Origin: CAKMZU01 sp965248335
Lineage (GTDB): Bacteria; Pseudomonadota; Gammaproteobacteria; Pseudomonadales; DT-91
DNA: 64,000 nt
Direction of reading: 5' to 3'
Assembly (NCBI GenBank): GCA_965248335.1
Contig: CBDFIY010000003.1
Location: 1,488,001-1,552,000, forward strand
Part shown: in pieces, positions 35,429 through 43,327 of the stretch
Layout of the letters: each line of letters opens with the position of its first letter
How positions within the stretch are numbered: the first letter of the stretch is position 1
Made by a program: the position numbers and the translations under genes
The notes under the pieces: generated by a model
Databases searched by the model: none
What the model saw: only the letters and a program-made list of their open reading frames with translations
Told to the model about the DNA's origin: nothing

Positions 35429-35454
35429 ATATGAGCCCGTTGGGGTGAAGAAGG

Positions 35455-35760
35455 CTAAGCATTCGGTGGAATTGCAACATTCCTCAGCATGTGGGGATTG
35501 GAGGCGTATGGGATAATCGCTTGCTGTCTGAACGGGAACCCTGCAGGAAGTAAGCTACTGAGCTGGCACTGCAATGCATGTATTTTTTCGTGATAGCACT
35601 CGAATCTTTCTTCATCAACTACAGATTTTATAATAAGGCTTAGTGCGACAATGCCTAGCACGGTGCCAAGTATAATAGTTACAGGCTCCGATTGAGCTGC
35701 CTTCGGTATAGAGAAGGCCATTATTAGCGATAAAAAGCAGATTTTAAGCTTAAGGTTCAT
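35455..35760 (-). CDS. Small orphan secreted or membrane protein, function unknown
   Basis: 101 aa from the ATG at 35760 (MNLKLKICFLSLIMAFSIPKAAQS), which gives a good signal peptide ending AAQS-EP. Longer starts upstream would overlap the promoter. A second hydrophobic segment (VTIILGTVLGIVALSLIIKS) follows at once, then a domain of about 50 residues with two cysteines (ECYHEKIHALQC). It is convergent with the FGE operon, 26 bp from its stop. It is one of the genes here with a sigma-E-like promoter. Confidence 0.65.
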   Translation of the reverse strand: MNLKLKICFLSLIMAFSIPKAAQSEPVTIILGTVLGIVALSLIIKSVVDEERFECYHEKIHALQCQLSSLLPAGFPFRQQAIIPYASNPHMLRNVAIPPNA

Positions 35761-35791
35761 TTTTTTGCGATATCTATTTTTCAGGTGCCTG

Positions 35792-35818
35792 CTTAGATGC
35801 TTTTCCTTGTAAAAGTTC
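35792..35818 (-). promoter_or_regulatory. Sigma-E-like promoter of the 35760 secreted-protein gene
   Basis: Minus strand: perfect GAACTT at 35818-35813, a 15-nt spacer, then TCTAAG at 35797-35792. It lies 32 bp upstream of the chosen ATG, the same distance as at the 22553 gene. Confidence 0.6.
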
Positions 35819-35905
35819 AATTGATTGAGTTCGTGTAGTTTATGCTGGGCGGCCTTCTACCATTTTTTGGTCAATAAACGCAGCTGGGTTATGCTTCGTC
35901 TATTT

Positions 35906-37005
35906 TATACCCATCGCTATTGAAAGTACTTGATTTATAAAGAGTAAATAATCATAGTGCGCAGATGCTGAAAATCGACCTGACAAAAAACGAAAAACTT
36001 GCACTGGAATTGCGTCATAAGCAAGCAAGAGACAGTAGAGAAAGTGATCGTTTGAAGGTCGTTTTGTTGCGGTCGGAAGGCTGGTCGACAAGAATGATCG
36101 CTCAGGCATTAAGAAAAGATGAGTCCACGATTGTTCGGCATCTTAATGATTACCTAAATGATGAAAAGTTATTATCAACCAATGGCGGCTCCAAAGGTTA
36201 CCTAGATAACGAGCAATCTCAGTTGCTGGTTACTCATTTGTCAGGAAAAATATATACCCAAGTGAGCCAAATTGGTCATTATATTAAAACAACTTGGGGT
36301 GTGCAGTTTAGTGTTTCAGGGCTAACCCAGTGGTTACACCAAAAGGGTTTCAGCTATAAAAAGCCTAAAGGCATTCCACATAAGTTTGATGTTGAAAAAC
36401 AAGCGCAATTTATTGAAAAGTATGAAGCGCTAAAAGCTGAGCTATCAGAGGGTGAAGCCTTACTGTTCATGGATGCAGTTCATCCAACTCAAGCAACAAA
36501 AATCACATCGGGATGGATCAAAACGGGTGTCGATAAACCCATAGAGACCACGGGAAGTCGGACACGGCTCAATATAATAGGTGCTATCGAACTCACCCAT
36601 ATAGAAGAAGCTATTATTGGTCAATATGACACCGTTAATGGCGATTCGATTATTGAATTTTTCCATAAAATACGAGCACATTATAGTGAGAAGACAGTGC
36701 ATTTAGTTTTAGATGGAGCTGGCTATCATAAATCCAAGGCTGTCCTGAGCGCTGCGGACAAGTTAGGCATTAAACTTCACACCTTGCCACCATACAGCCC
36801 AAATCTAAACCCCATAGAGCGGCTGTGGAAGGTGATGAACGAAAAAGTCAGGAATAACCAGTACTTTTCCACGGCAAAGGATTTTAAAAATAAAATTAGC
36901 GAGTTTTTTGAAAAAATACTACCTGAAATTGGCGCTGATTTAGGCAGTAGAATTAATGATAATTTCCAACAGCTAAATCGCGCACATTGAAGTCAGTTGG
37001 GTATA
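35906..37005 (+). mobile_element. IS630-family insertion sequence (about 1100 bp)
   Basis: The left end is TATACCCATCGCTATTGAAAG, and the right end read inward is TATACCCAACTGACTTCAAT: imperfect inverted repeats with TA at the borders, as expected for IS630/Tc1-like elements. The right end overlaps the last codons of ygfZ. The left end closely resembles the 128-bp MITE ends (16 of the first 19 bases equal). Confidence 0.75.
35965..36990 (+). CDS. IS630-family DDE transposase
   Basis: 341 aa, full length. An N-terminal helix-turn-helix domain (LRSEGWSTRMIAQALRKDES) precedes a winged-helix-like part (TWGVQFSVSGLTQWLHQKGF). The DDE triad is in LFMDAVHP, LVLDGAGYHKS and PPYSPNLNPIERLWKVM. The frame is intact, so the element may still be active and could move the MITEs that share its ends. 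Confidence 0.95.
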   Translation: MLKIDLTKNEKLALELRHKQARDSRESDRLKVVLLRSEGWSTRMIAQALRKDESTIVRHLNDYLNDEKLLSTNGGSKGYLDNEQSQLLVTHLSGKIYTQVSQIGHYIKTTWGVQFSVSGLTQWLHQKGFSYKKPKGIPHKFDVEKQAQFIEKYEALKAELSEGEALLFMDAVHPTQATKITSGWIKTGVDKPIETTGSRTRLNIIGAIELTHIEEAIIGQYDTVNGDSIIEFFHKIRAHYSEKTVHLVLDGAGYHKSKAVLSAADKLGIKLHTLPPYSPNLNPIERLWKVMNEKVRNNQYFSTAKDFKNKISEFFEKILPEIGADLGSRINDNFQQLNRAH

Positions 37006-37982
37006 TAAGGTAATTGCTGCTTGCTAACAATGCTCAGGCTATGATTGTTGCAGAATAGAATTTCTGCCGTTTGGGCCTTTTGGTTAAGCACCCACAAAAC
37101 ATCCCACAGGTTGTCTCCAGTTTTTACTGCACTGACGATATTTCCTACGTTTTGTCCATCTTGTTCAAGGCTAACCGGTAGCCCTGCTTCGATGTTATGT
37201 GTTGATGTGATAATCACATGGCTCATGTGCTTTTTAAGTTTGCCGAGGTATTTCATCCTTGCAATGATTTCTTGGCCTGTATAGCACCCTTTCTCAAAGC
37301 TAATGGCGTCTATGGCTTGATAGTTCAACATTTGAGCGATAAACAAGTCAGTGGTTCTATTTTCGATGAAGCCTAGGGCATTTTTATGTTCGATCAGTTG
37401 CTGTTCTGCCTGTGATGAGGGCGTTATATTTATACTGAGTTCTTTATATATTTTTTCTGCAGTCGCTTTATTGGTGTAGATTTCGTAAGCCGGTAGAGAT
37501 TGATCAATGCATAAAATAGTCGTGTCATTTGTATGTACGGTATCGTTCGTTTGTTTAGGGAGTAGCTTGTCGTGTTCCTGTAAGCTTTTTTCAGCTTTGG
37601 GGCCGTGGCAGCCTATAACAACCTGCTCGGATAGGGTGATGTCTGCTTTAGAGAAAACAATGTACTTTTTAAAAGCGGCGAGCGCTATTTTTGCATTATT
37701 TTCTGGGATGACGAGCGCGTATTGCCGGCTGTCAGTTTGGAGTAGACGAAAAGATGAAATCATTCGGCCCTTCGGCGTGCTATGGCTACCGACTAACGAA
37801 TGGCTGACGTCAATTTTATTGACATCACAGCTGACCTGGCCTTGTAAAAACTTCTCTGCATCTTCACCGTCAACGATCAGTATTGCTTTGTTAGGAAGGC
37901 TATACAGGCTTGATGGGTGTAATACGCAGGGCGCATTTTCGTCGAATGTGTTCGTCAATAAATCGGTGCTGCTTGTCGGCAT
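36993..37982 (-). CDS. ygfZ: tRNA-modifying / Fe-S cluster assembly folate-binding protein YgfZ
   Basis: 329 aa, with the GcvT-like folate-binding fold. The signature KGCYTGQE (EKGCYTGQEIIARMKYLGK) carries the conserved cysteine. YgfZ uses tetrahydrofolate and helps maintain certain Fe-S enzymes such as MiaB. The last codons (I-P-N-stop) and the stop at 36993 are supplied by the end of the IS630 element, so the original C-terminus was probably slightly different. It is divergent from sdhE, the usual gammaproteobacterial arrangement. Confidence 0.92.
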   Translation of the reverse strand: MPTSSTDLLTNTFDENAPCVLHPSSLYSLPNKAILIVDGEDAEKFLQGQVSCDVNKIDVSHSLVGSHSTPKGRMISSFRLLQTDSRQYALVIPENNAKIALAAFKKYIVFSKADITLSEQVVIGCHGPKAEKSLQEHDKLLPKQTNDTVHTNDTTILCIDQSLPAYEIYTNKATAEKIYKELSINITPSSQAEQQLIEHKNALGFIENRTTDLFIAQMLNYQAIDAISFEKGCYTGQEIIARMKYLGKLKKHMSHVIITSTHNIEAGLPVSLEQDGQNVGNIVSAVKTGDNLWDVLWVLNQKAQTAEILFCNNHSLSIVSKQQLPYIPN

Positions 37983-38057
37983 GATCGATCCTGTAAAAAA
38001 TCAGCGAATAGACAAAAAAATGCTTATAATACCCCTTTTTTTGTGGGAACTATAGGT

Positions 38058-38333
38058 ATGGCCTTGGTAAATAAAGAGAGAGACAACGATAGAGTCTATT
38101 GGCATAGCAGGCGAGGTATGCTAGAAATTGACTTGAAATTGATGCCTTTTGCAAAAAAAGCTTATCCGCACCTCAGTGACCAAGATAAGCAAGTGTATAA
38201 GACGTTGCTAGAAGAGGAAGATACGCAATTGTTTGCATGGGTACTACAAAGGGAAAAGCCAGAGAATGCTGAACTGGCTGTGATGATGGAGAAGATACTT
38301 GCTTTCGCCAAAGAGAGTGGACATTCCACTTAA
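38058..38333 (+). CDS. sdhE: Succinate dehydrogenase flavinylation factor SdhE
   Basis: 91 aa from the ATG at 38058; a GTG 15 bp upstream is less likely. The defining RGxxE motif is present in HSRRGMLEIDLKL. SdhE helps attach FAD covalently to SdhA and FrdA. It is a cytoplasmic, small, all-helical protein. It is divergent from ygfZ and overlaps the ygfX start by about 35 bp, as in E. coli (ygfY-ygfX). Confidence 0.93.
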   Translation: MALVNKERDNDRVYWHSRRGMLEIDLKLMPFAKKAYPHLSDQDKQVYKTLLEEEDTQLFAWVLQREKPENAELAVMMEKILAFAKESGHST

Positions 38334-38715
38334 GCCACCACGGTTTTTGTGGCTTTATTGTTTAATCACGCATGCGGTCAGCTTTGTATTGATGCTGCTG
38401 TTGCCGTTGTCACCACTTATTATCATGTTTGCGGGCGTATTGTTGTTATTGAATCTGTATCGCCTTGCGAGGAAAGGCCCGTATGATCACGAGGGTAGCT
38501 TGGTTTATCAAAACGGACTTTGGTACCTTATCAAAATAGAGGTTTTTCAACACATTGAACCACCTCAGTTTCTGGTTGTGAGCCCGTATTGGCTTGTGCT
38601 GTCTATACGGCGGCCTGATGAGAAGTGGCCGCGGGTAGTGTACTTTTCTTCCCGGTGTTTATGTGAGGCCGATTATCGCTGGTTGTGCCGCTATCACAGG
38701 CTTTCCATTGCTTAA
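38299..38715 (+). CDS. ygfX: YgfX-family membrane protein (CptA-like)
   Basis: 138 aa. Two membrane spans lie close together (about 17-55, FLWLYCLITHAVSFVLMLL and LIIMFAGVLLLLNLY), followed by a soluble domain ending in FSSRCLCEADYRWLCRYHR. In E. coli this gene follows sdhE and has been described as the toxin CptA acting on FtsZ/MreB, though its true role is debated. Position and topology fit; sequence conservation is modest, as usual for the family. Confidence 0.75.
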   Translation: MLSPKRVDIPLKPPRFLWLYCLITHAVSFVLMLLLPLSPLIIMFAGVLLLLNLYRLARKGPYDHEGSLVYQNGLWYLIKIEVFQHIEPPQFLVVSPYWLVLSIRRPDEKWPRVVYFSSRCLCEADYRWLCRYHRLSIA

Positions 38716-38742
38716 TTCATCCCCTCTTTACATGAATTGTGT

Positions 38743-40350
38743 TTAGCGTATTTCTGGTGGTTTTTGTTGAGGGAAAGTATCCGGTGTTAAGAGTGTGTCG
38801 ACAGGGTTTTTCATCATATCCGGGTAATCGAGATTAAAATGCAGCCCACGACTTTCCTTACGGCTAATGGCAGATTTAATGATAAGCTCGGCGACGATCA
38901 CAAGATTTCTCAGTTCAATCAAGTCGCTATTAATTCGGTAGCTATAATAAAAATCATTGACCTCCTCTTGAATAATGCTGATGCGTCGCATCGCGCGTTC
39001 TAGTCGTTTATTTGAACGTACGATGCCGACGTAATCCCACATGACCTGTCGAATCTCATGCCAGCTATGCGAAATTGTGATGTCCTCATTTGACTGAGTG
39101 ACGCGCGATTCGTCCCATTTTTTGCTGTGTGATGGCGAGGGTATGCTATCTATAGTGCGGAGGATATGGTCACTTGCCGAGTGAGCGTAAACGAGGCACT
39201 CAAGGAGAGAGTTGCTCGCCATACGGTTAGCACCATGCAGGCCTGTGAACGTCGTTTCGCCAGCAGCGAGGAGGCCTTTTAAGTTGGTTCTGCCGAATTC
39301 ATCGACAACAATGCCTCCGCAGGTATAGTGCGCCGCAGGGACGACAGGGATCGGGCTTTTTGTTATATCTATGCCGAGTTCGAGGCAGGTGGTATATATC
39401 GTTGGGAAATGATGCTTAATGAAAGACTTGGACTTATGGCTGATATCCAGATAGACGCAATCAAGGCCTAAGCGTTTCATCTCATGATCAATAGCACGGG
39501 CAACGATATCACGCGGCGCAAGCTCGCCTCTTTCGTCAAAACGGTGCATAAACCGTTCGCCATTAGGCAGTTTGAGCAACCCGCCTTCGCCACGCACAGC
39601 TTCAGAGATTAAAAAAGATTTGGCTTTGGGGTGAAATAAGCACGTGGGATGGAATTGATTAAATTCCATATTGCCTACTTGGCAGCCTGCACGCCACGCC
39701 ATAGCGATGCCATCGCCGGAGTTACCTTCTGGATTTGTACTGTATAAGTAGACCTTGCTCGCGCCACCTGTTGCTAAAACAGTAAATTTTGCTTGAAAGC
39801 AATCGACTTCATCGCGTTTTCTGTCAAGAATGTAAGCGCCTGTAATACAAGCATTTTTTTTGATTAGGTCAATCGCAATGTGATTTTCAAAAAAAGTAAT
39901 GTTGGGTTCAAGGGTGGCTTGTTCGATTAATGTTGTTGATACAGCCTTTCCTGTGGCATCCGCGGCATGTATAATCCGCCGGTGACTATGGCCGCCTTCT
40001 TGTGTCAGGTGAAAATCTTGGCCGGAATCGCCGGCCCTGCGGTCAAATTTTACACCTTGATCAATGAGCCATGAAATAGCATTTTTACTGTTTTCTACCG
40101 TAAATTTCACGGCATCTTCTTTGCAGAGTCCTGCGCCTGCGATCATGGTGTCTTTTATGTGTAGTTCGTGGCTGTCTTTGTTATCAAGAACGGCAGCTAT
40201 GCCTCCTTGGGCGTAATAAGTGCTCCCTTGTTGTACTGTATTTTTACTTACAATGGCAACTTTGAGTGTTTTAGCGAGGTTAAGTGCTAGGCTTAACCCA
40301 GATGCGCCTGTGCCGATGATGATGATGTCATAGAGGTAATGTCGGTTCAT
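38743..40350 (-). CDS. nadB: L-aspartate oxidase
   Basis: 535 aa. This FAD enzyme oxidises L-aspartate to iminoaspartate, the first step of de novo NAD synthesis with NadA. The FAD-binding motif is IIIGTGASGLSLALNLA at the N-terminus. Further signatures are STYYAQGGIAAVLD, the substrate region GGHSHRRIIHA, HPTCLFHP and RDIVARAID. Length is normal. It is divergent from rpoE with a gap of about 175 bp, as in many gammaproteobacteria. Confidence 0.95.
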   Translation of the reverse strand: MNRHYLYDIIIIGTGASGLSLALNLAKTLKVAIVSKNTVQQGSTYYAQGGIAAVLDNKDSHELHIKDTMIAGAGLCKEDAVKFTVENSKNAISWLIDQGVKFDRRAGDSGQDFHLTQEGGHSHRRIIHAADATGKAVSTTLIEQATLEPNITFFENHIAIDLIKKNACITGAYILDRKRDEVDCFQAKFTVLATGGASKVYLYSTNPEGNSGDGIAMAWRAGCQVGNMEFNQFHPTCLFHPKAKSFLISEAVRGEGGLLKLPNGERFMHRFDERGELAPRDIVARAIDHEMKRLGLDCVYLDISHKSKSFIKHHFPTIYTTCLELGIDITKSPIPVVPAAHYTCGGIVVDEFGRTNLKGLLAAGETTFTGLHGANRMASNSLLECLVYAHSASDHILRTIDSIPSPSHSKKWDESRVTQSNEDITISHSWHEIRQVMWDYVGIVRSNKRLERAMRRISIIQEEVNDFYYSYRINSDLIELRNLVIVAELIIKSAISRKESRGLHFNLDYPDMMKNPVDTLLTPDTFPQQKPPEIR

Positions 40351-40438
40351 TGCTTGTTTTCTAAAGTTCTGGAGCGACGATTATAATGTGACGCCTTTTT
40401 AGTGTTAATAGAGATTTGTTAAAATTTATGTATTTAAT

Positions 40439-40466
40439 GAACTTGTTATTATATTTTCTATCTAAA
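40439..40466 (+). promoter_or_regulatory. Sigma-E promoter of the rpoE operon
   Basis: GAACTT (40439-40444), a 16-nt spacer and TCTAAA (40461-40466) match the canonical sigma-E promoter in sequence and spacing. The predicted start point lies about 50 bp before the rpoE ATG. It implies positive autoregulation of rpoE, as in E. coli. Confidence 0.8.
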
Positions 40467-40525
40467 GAATTAAGCAAAGACAAAATGGATAGTCTATTTA
40501 TTACACCTGCTTGGGGTGTGGATAA

Positions 40526-41113
40526 ATGACTAAAGAAACCGATCAGGAACTCGTTAAGCGTGTGCAGGCCGGTGACAAACATGCCTATGACTTGCTTGTC
40601 CAAAAGTACCAGCACAAAATTGCTGGCCTTATCAGTCGCTTTGTATTCGATGTGGATGAGGTACAGGATGTCACTCAAGAAGCCTTTATAAAAGCTTATC
40701 GCGCACTGGGTAACTTTCGCGGAGAAAGTCAGTTTTATACATGGCTCTACCGTATAGCGATTAATTCAGCGAAAAATTACTTAGTTTCCAGAAATCGTAG
40801 GCCGCCAGGGGTGGATGTCGATTTATCTGATGCGATTCATTATGAAGGTGAAAGTAAGCTTAAAGATATCGCAACGCCTGAAGCCTCAATGATGAGCGAT
40901 GAGTTGATGAAGGTTGTGAATCAAACCATCAAGACGTTGCCAGAAGATTTGCGCGCAGCTTTAACGCTAAGAGAATATGATGGGTTAAGCTACGAAGAAA
41001 TTGCCGATGTGATGAGTTGTCCCGTCGGTACTGTCAGGTCAAGAATCTTTCGTGCTAGAGAGGCGATTGATAAAGAAATAAAACCGTTAATGGAATCTTT
41101 ACAAGTCGATTAA
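40526..41113 (+). CDS. rpoE: RNA polymerase sigma factor RpoE (sigma-E, AlgU)
   Basis: 195 aa. ECF sigma factor for the envelope stress response. Region 2 is clear (DVTQEAFIKAYRALGNFRG, about 53-71, and FYTWLYRIAINSAKNYL), as is region 4 (LTLREYDGLSYEEIADVM, then CPVGTVRSRIFRAREAID). Near-identity to the E. coli and Pseudomonas proteins in these blocks makes the call secure. It heads the rpoE-rseA-rseB-rseC operon and has a matching sigma-E promoter upstream. Confidence 0.97.
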   Translation: MTKETDQELVKRVQAGDKHAYDLLVQKYQHKIAGLISRFVFDVDEVQDVTQEAFIKAYRALGNFRGESQFYTWLYRIAINSAKNYLVSRNRRPPGVDVDLSDAIHYEGESKLKDIATPEASMMSDELMKVVNQTIKTLPEDLRAALTLREYDGLSYEEIADVMSCPVGTVRSRIFRAREAIDKEIKPLMESLQVD

Positions 41114-41114
41114 A

Positions 41115-41732
41115 GTGGAGGTCGCTATGTCTGATATTAAAAAAGAAACATTGTCTGCACTGTTTGATGGTGAAACATCCGACTTTGAAACACAGCGTCT
41201 GCTTCAAGGTTTAGATGAAAGTGATAAGAAAGCGTGGAAGCGCTATCAAATCATGCGTATGGCAACCAACAAAACATTAACAGAAGAAAGCTTGACGTTT
41301 GATGTGTCGGAAGCCGTTTTTGCCGCGATTTCTGGTGAGCCTATGGCCACCAAAGAGTCTCAGAAAAACAAGTCAAGTTTTTGGGAGGCACCCGTTAATC
41401 TGCATTGGCTAAAGCCTGCTGCAGGTTTTGCCGCTGCAGCATCAGTGACCTTTTTTGTGGTCGTTGGTGTACTGAATCAAGATTCGTTTATGGCTGAGGG
41501 GGATTTAAGTGCGACGAAATTACCATTGTCTGCTCAATCGGGTTTGTCGCCCGTGGCTGCAAAAATTGATAGAGAGGAGCAACGATTGGAAAAAGCAAGT
41601 CAGCGCCAATTCAATGCGTTTTACCGCGAGCATTTTTTGCGTAGTGGTGAAAAAGATAAGGGTAAAGAATATAGCAGTGAGAGTGGTCATGAAGAAGGTA
41701 ATAAGACCACCGATAAGACGGATCACGAATAA
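41115..41732 (+). CDS. rseA: Anti-sigma-E factor RseA (MucA)
   Basis: 205 aa. The N-terminal cytoplasmic sigma-binding domain (KKETLSALFDGETSDFETQRLLQGL) is followed by one span (about 95-117, AAGFAAAASVTFFVVVGVL) and a periplasmic C-terminal part. The C-terminus is highly charged (KDKGKEYSSESGHEEGNK). Regulated proteolysis by DegS and RseP would release sigma-E. It begins 1 bp after the rpoE stop. Confidence 0.9.
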   Translation: MEVAMSDIKKETLSALFDGETSDFETQRLLQGLDESDKKAWKRYQIMRMATNKTLTEESLTFDVSEAVFAAISGEPMATKESQKNKSSFWEAPVNLHWLKPAAGFAAAASVTFFVVVGVLNQDSFMAEGDLSATKLPLSAQSGLSPVAAKIDREEQRLEKASQRQFNAFYREHFLRSGEKDKGKEYSSESGHEEGNKTTDKTDHE

Positions 41733-41814
41733 GTGAAAGAATGAATAAAGGCTGTATGTTTGGGTGTGTCCAAATGTGCTGCCTTTGCTTGGATGCAAAG
41801 GAACGTTGAATAAA

Positions 41815-42780
41815 ATGGATAGTTTTCTACAAAGAATCTTTTTTTACTTGCTGAGTATTGGCGTCGGAACTTTAGTTGCAGGCGTTTCAGCAAGTGGTCA
41901 ATCGCCTATGGTCAACTCCGCCGATACTTTTCAGTTGCTCAAGTCGTATCAAGTACGCTCAACAGAAAATAATTATTCCGGTATTTTCATTATTGATTCT
42001 TCTGAAGGGGCAATGCCCTTTAGAGTGCATCACTCAGCCAACAAAACGTTGATTTCATCGATAGAAGGCCTCATTTACGATATTCAGATGACGGATACGT
42101 TAAGGGCTATTTATACAAAAAATGCTGCAGCTGAAATTCTGCCTTTGCAATACGATGCTCTACTTTGGCCGAGCATAACCTTAGATGATAAGAGTAAGGC
42201 GCTCTTTCAATTTGAGCGAAGGAAAACGCATAGAGTTTGTAACAGGCAAGCAGAAGTTATTGTGTTAACACCTTTGGCAAGTGATAAATACTCACTCAGG
42301 CTATACCTTGATCCTGCAACAGGCTTAATGCTAAAAAAAGACATTCTTGATAAGCAAGGTGAACTCATTGAATCCTATACGTTTGTGATGCTGGATGTGG
42401 GGCATACCTCGGAATCAATGACGCGCTCTCGATTGTCCAAAACAGAATCACATCAAAATGAAGTATCGCTTTCACCCCGTTCGCCAGAGCAACCTCTATC
42501 ACCCATTGCTTTAGGTATGTTGCCTCAAGGATTTATGCAAACCGATATTTCCCACGACGCAGGTGATTGGGTGATTGGTTTTAGTGATGGTATCTTTCAT
42601 GCGACTGTTTTTCTGTCTCTTGCCGGAAGCGAGCAGGCATGCCCACAAAAAGATAATGTCTTTGGTAGTTTTTCCGCATTTTGTCGAACGCTGACGCTGG
42701 ACAAAAAATATTATCAGGTTATGGTAACAGGTAATCTGCCTTTGCAAACCGTTAAAAAAATGGCTGAAAGCATTCATTAA
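41815..42780 (+). CDS. rseB: Sigma-E regulatory protein RseB (MucB)
   Basis: 321 aa from the ATG at 41815 (MDSFLQRIFFYLLSIGVG), which gives a signal peptide. The family folds into a lipid-binding N-terminal domain and a smaller C-terminal domain. RseB protects RseA from DegS cleavage until it senses lipid or LPS intermediates. Blocks such as LYLDPATGLMLKKDILD and GMLPQGFMQ are typical. The gap to rseA is about 80 bp. Confidence 0.9.
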   Translation: MDSFLQRIFFYLLSIGVGTLVAGVSASGQSPMVNSADTFQLLKSYQVRSTENNYSGIFIIDSSEGAMPFRVHHSANKTLISSIEGLIYDIQMTDTLRAIYTKNAAAEILPLQYDALLWPSITLDDKSKALFQFERRKTHRVCNRQAEVIVLTPLASDKYSLRLYLDPATGLMLKKDILDKQGELIESYTFVMLDVGHTSESMTRSRLSKTESHQNEVSLSPRSPEQPLSPIALGMLPQGFMQTDISHDAGDWVIGFSDGIFHATVFLSLAGSEQACPQKDNVFGSFSAFCRTLTLDKKYYQVMVTGNLPLQTVKKMAESIH

Positions 42781-42809
42781 ACAAAGCATTCTACCTTCTT
42801 ACAGATTTT

Positions 42810-43265
42810 ATGATTACTGAAAAAACGCAAGTTGTTGCTATTAATGAGCAATCACTCTGGCTTAAAAGCACTCGCCATTCGTCTTGTGATACGTGCAAAG
42901 TCAGAGCTGGCTGTGGACAAAAATTCGTGCAAAGTCATTCAGGCCGAGAGCAGTTGATCGAAGTACCTGCAGATAAAAACCTACTTCAAACCGTTCAGAT
43001 CAATGATGCTCTGGATATTGGTATTGATGAGATGACCCTGCTGAAAGGCAGCTTGTTACTTTACTTAACGCCACTTCTATTTATGGTTGCTGGTGCATTT
43101 ATGGCAGATTATTTGATCTCGTCAGCGACGGATGTTGTCGCCGTGTTCGGCGCGTTGTTTGGGTTTTCTTTAGGGCTTGTGGTATTACGTCTTCATGCTA
43201 TATGGAGTATAAATGCACAAAAATACCAGCCGGTTGTCTGCAACCTCGATAAGAATCCACGCTAA
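42810..43265 (+). CDS. rseC: SoxR-reducing / sigma-E regulator RseC (MucC)
   Basis: 151 aa. The N-terminal cysteine cluster SSCDTCKVRAGCGQKF suggests a redox or metal site. Two spans follow (about 85-130, LLLYLTPLLFMVAGAFMADY and VVAVFGALFGFSLGLVVL). In E. coli RseC has a mild positive effect on sigma-E and takes part in reducing SoxR. It is the last gene of the rpoE operon; mucD/degP does not follow, and lepA comes next. Confidence 0.92.
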   Translation: MITEKTQVVAINEQSLWLKSTRHSSCDTCKVRAGCGQKFVQSHSGREQLIEVPADKNLLQTVQINDALDIGIDEMTLLKGSLLLYLTPLLFMVAGAFMADYLISSATDVVAVFGALFGFSLGLVVLRLHAIWSINAQKYQPVVCNLDKNPR

Positions 43266-43327
43266 GGCTACATTTCCCATCGATTTAAGGTAAAATCCCC
43301 GCCTTTTTAATTAACTGTGAGTCAGCT

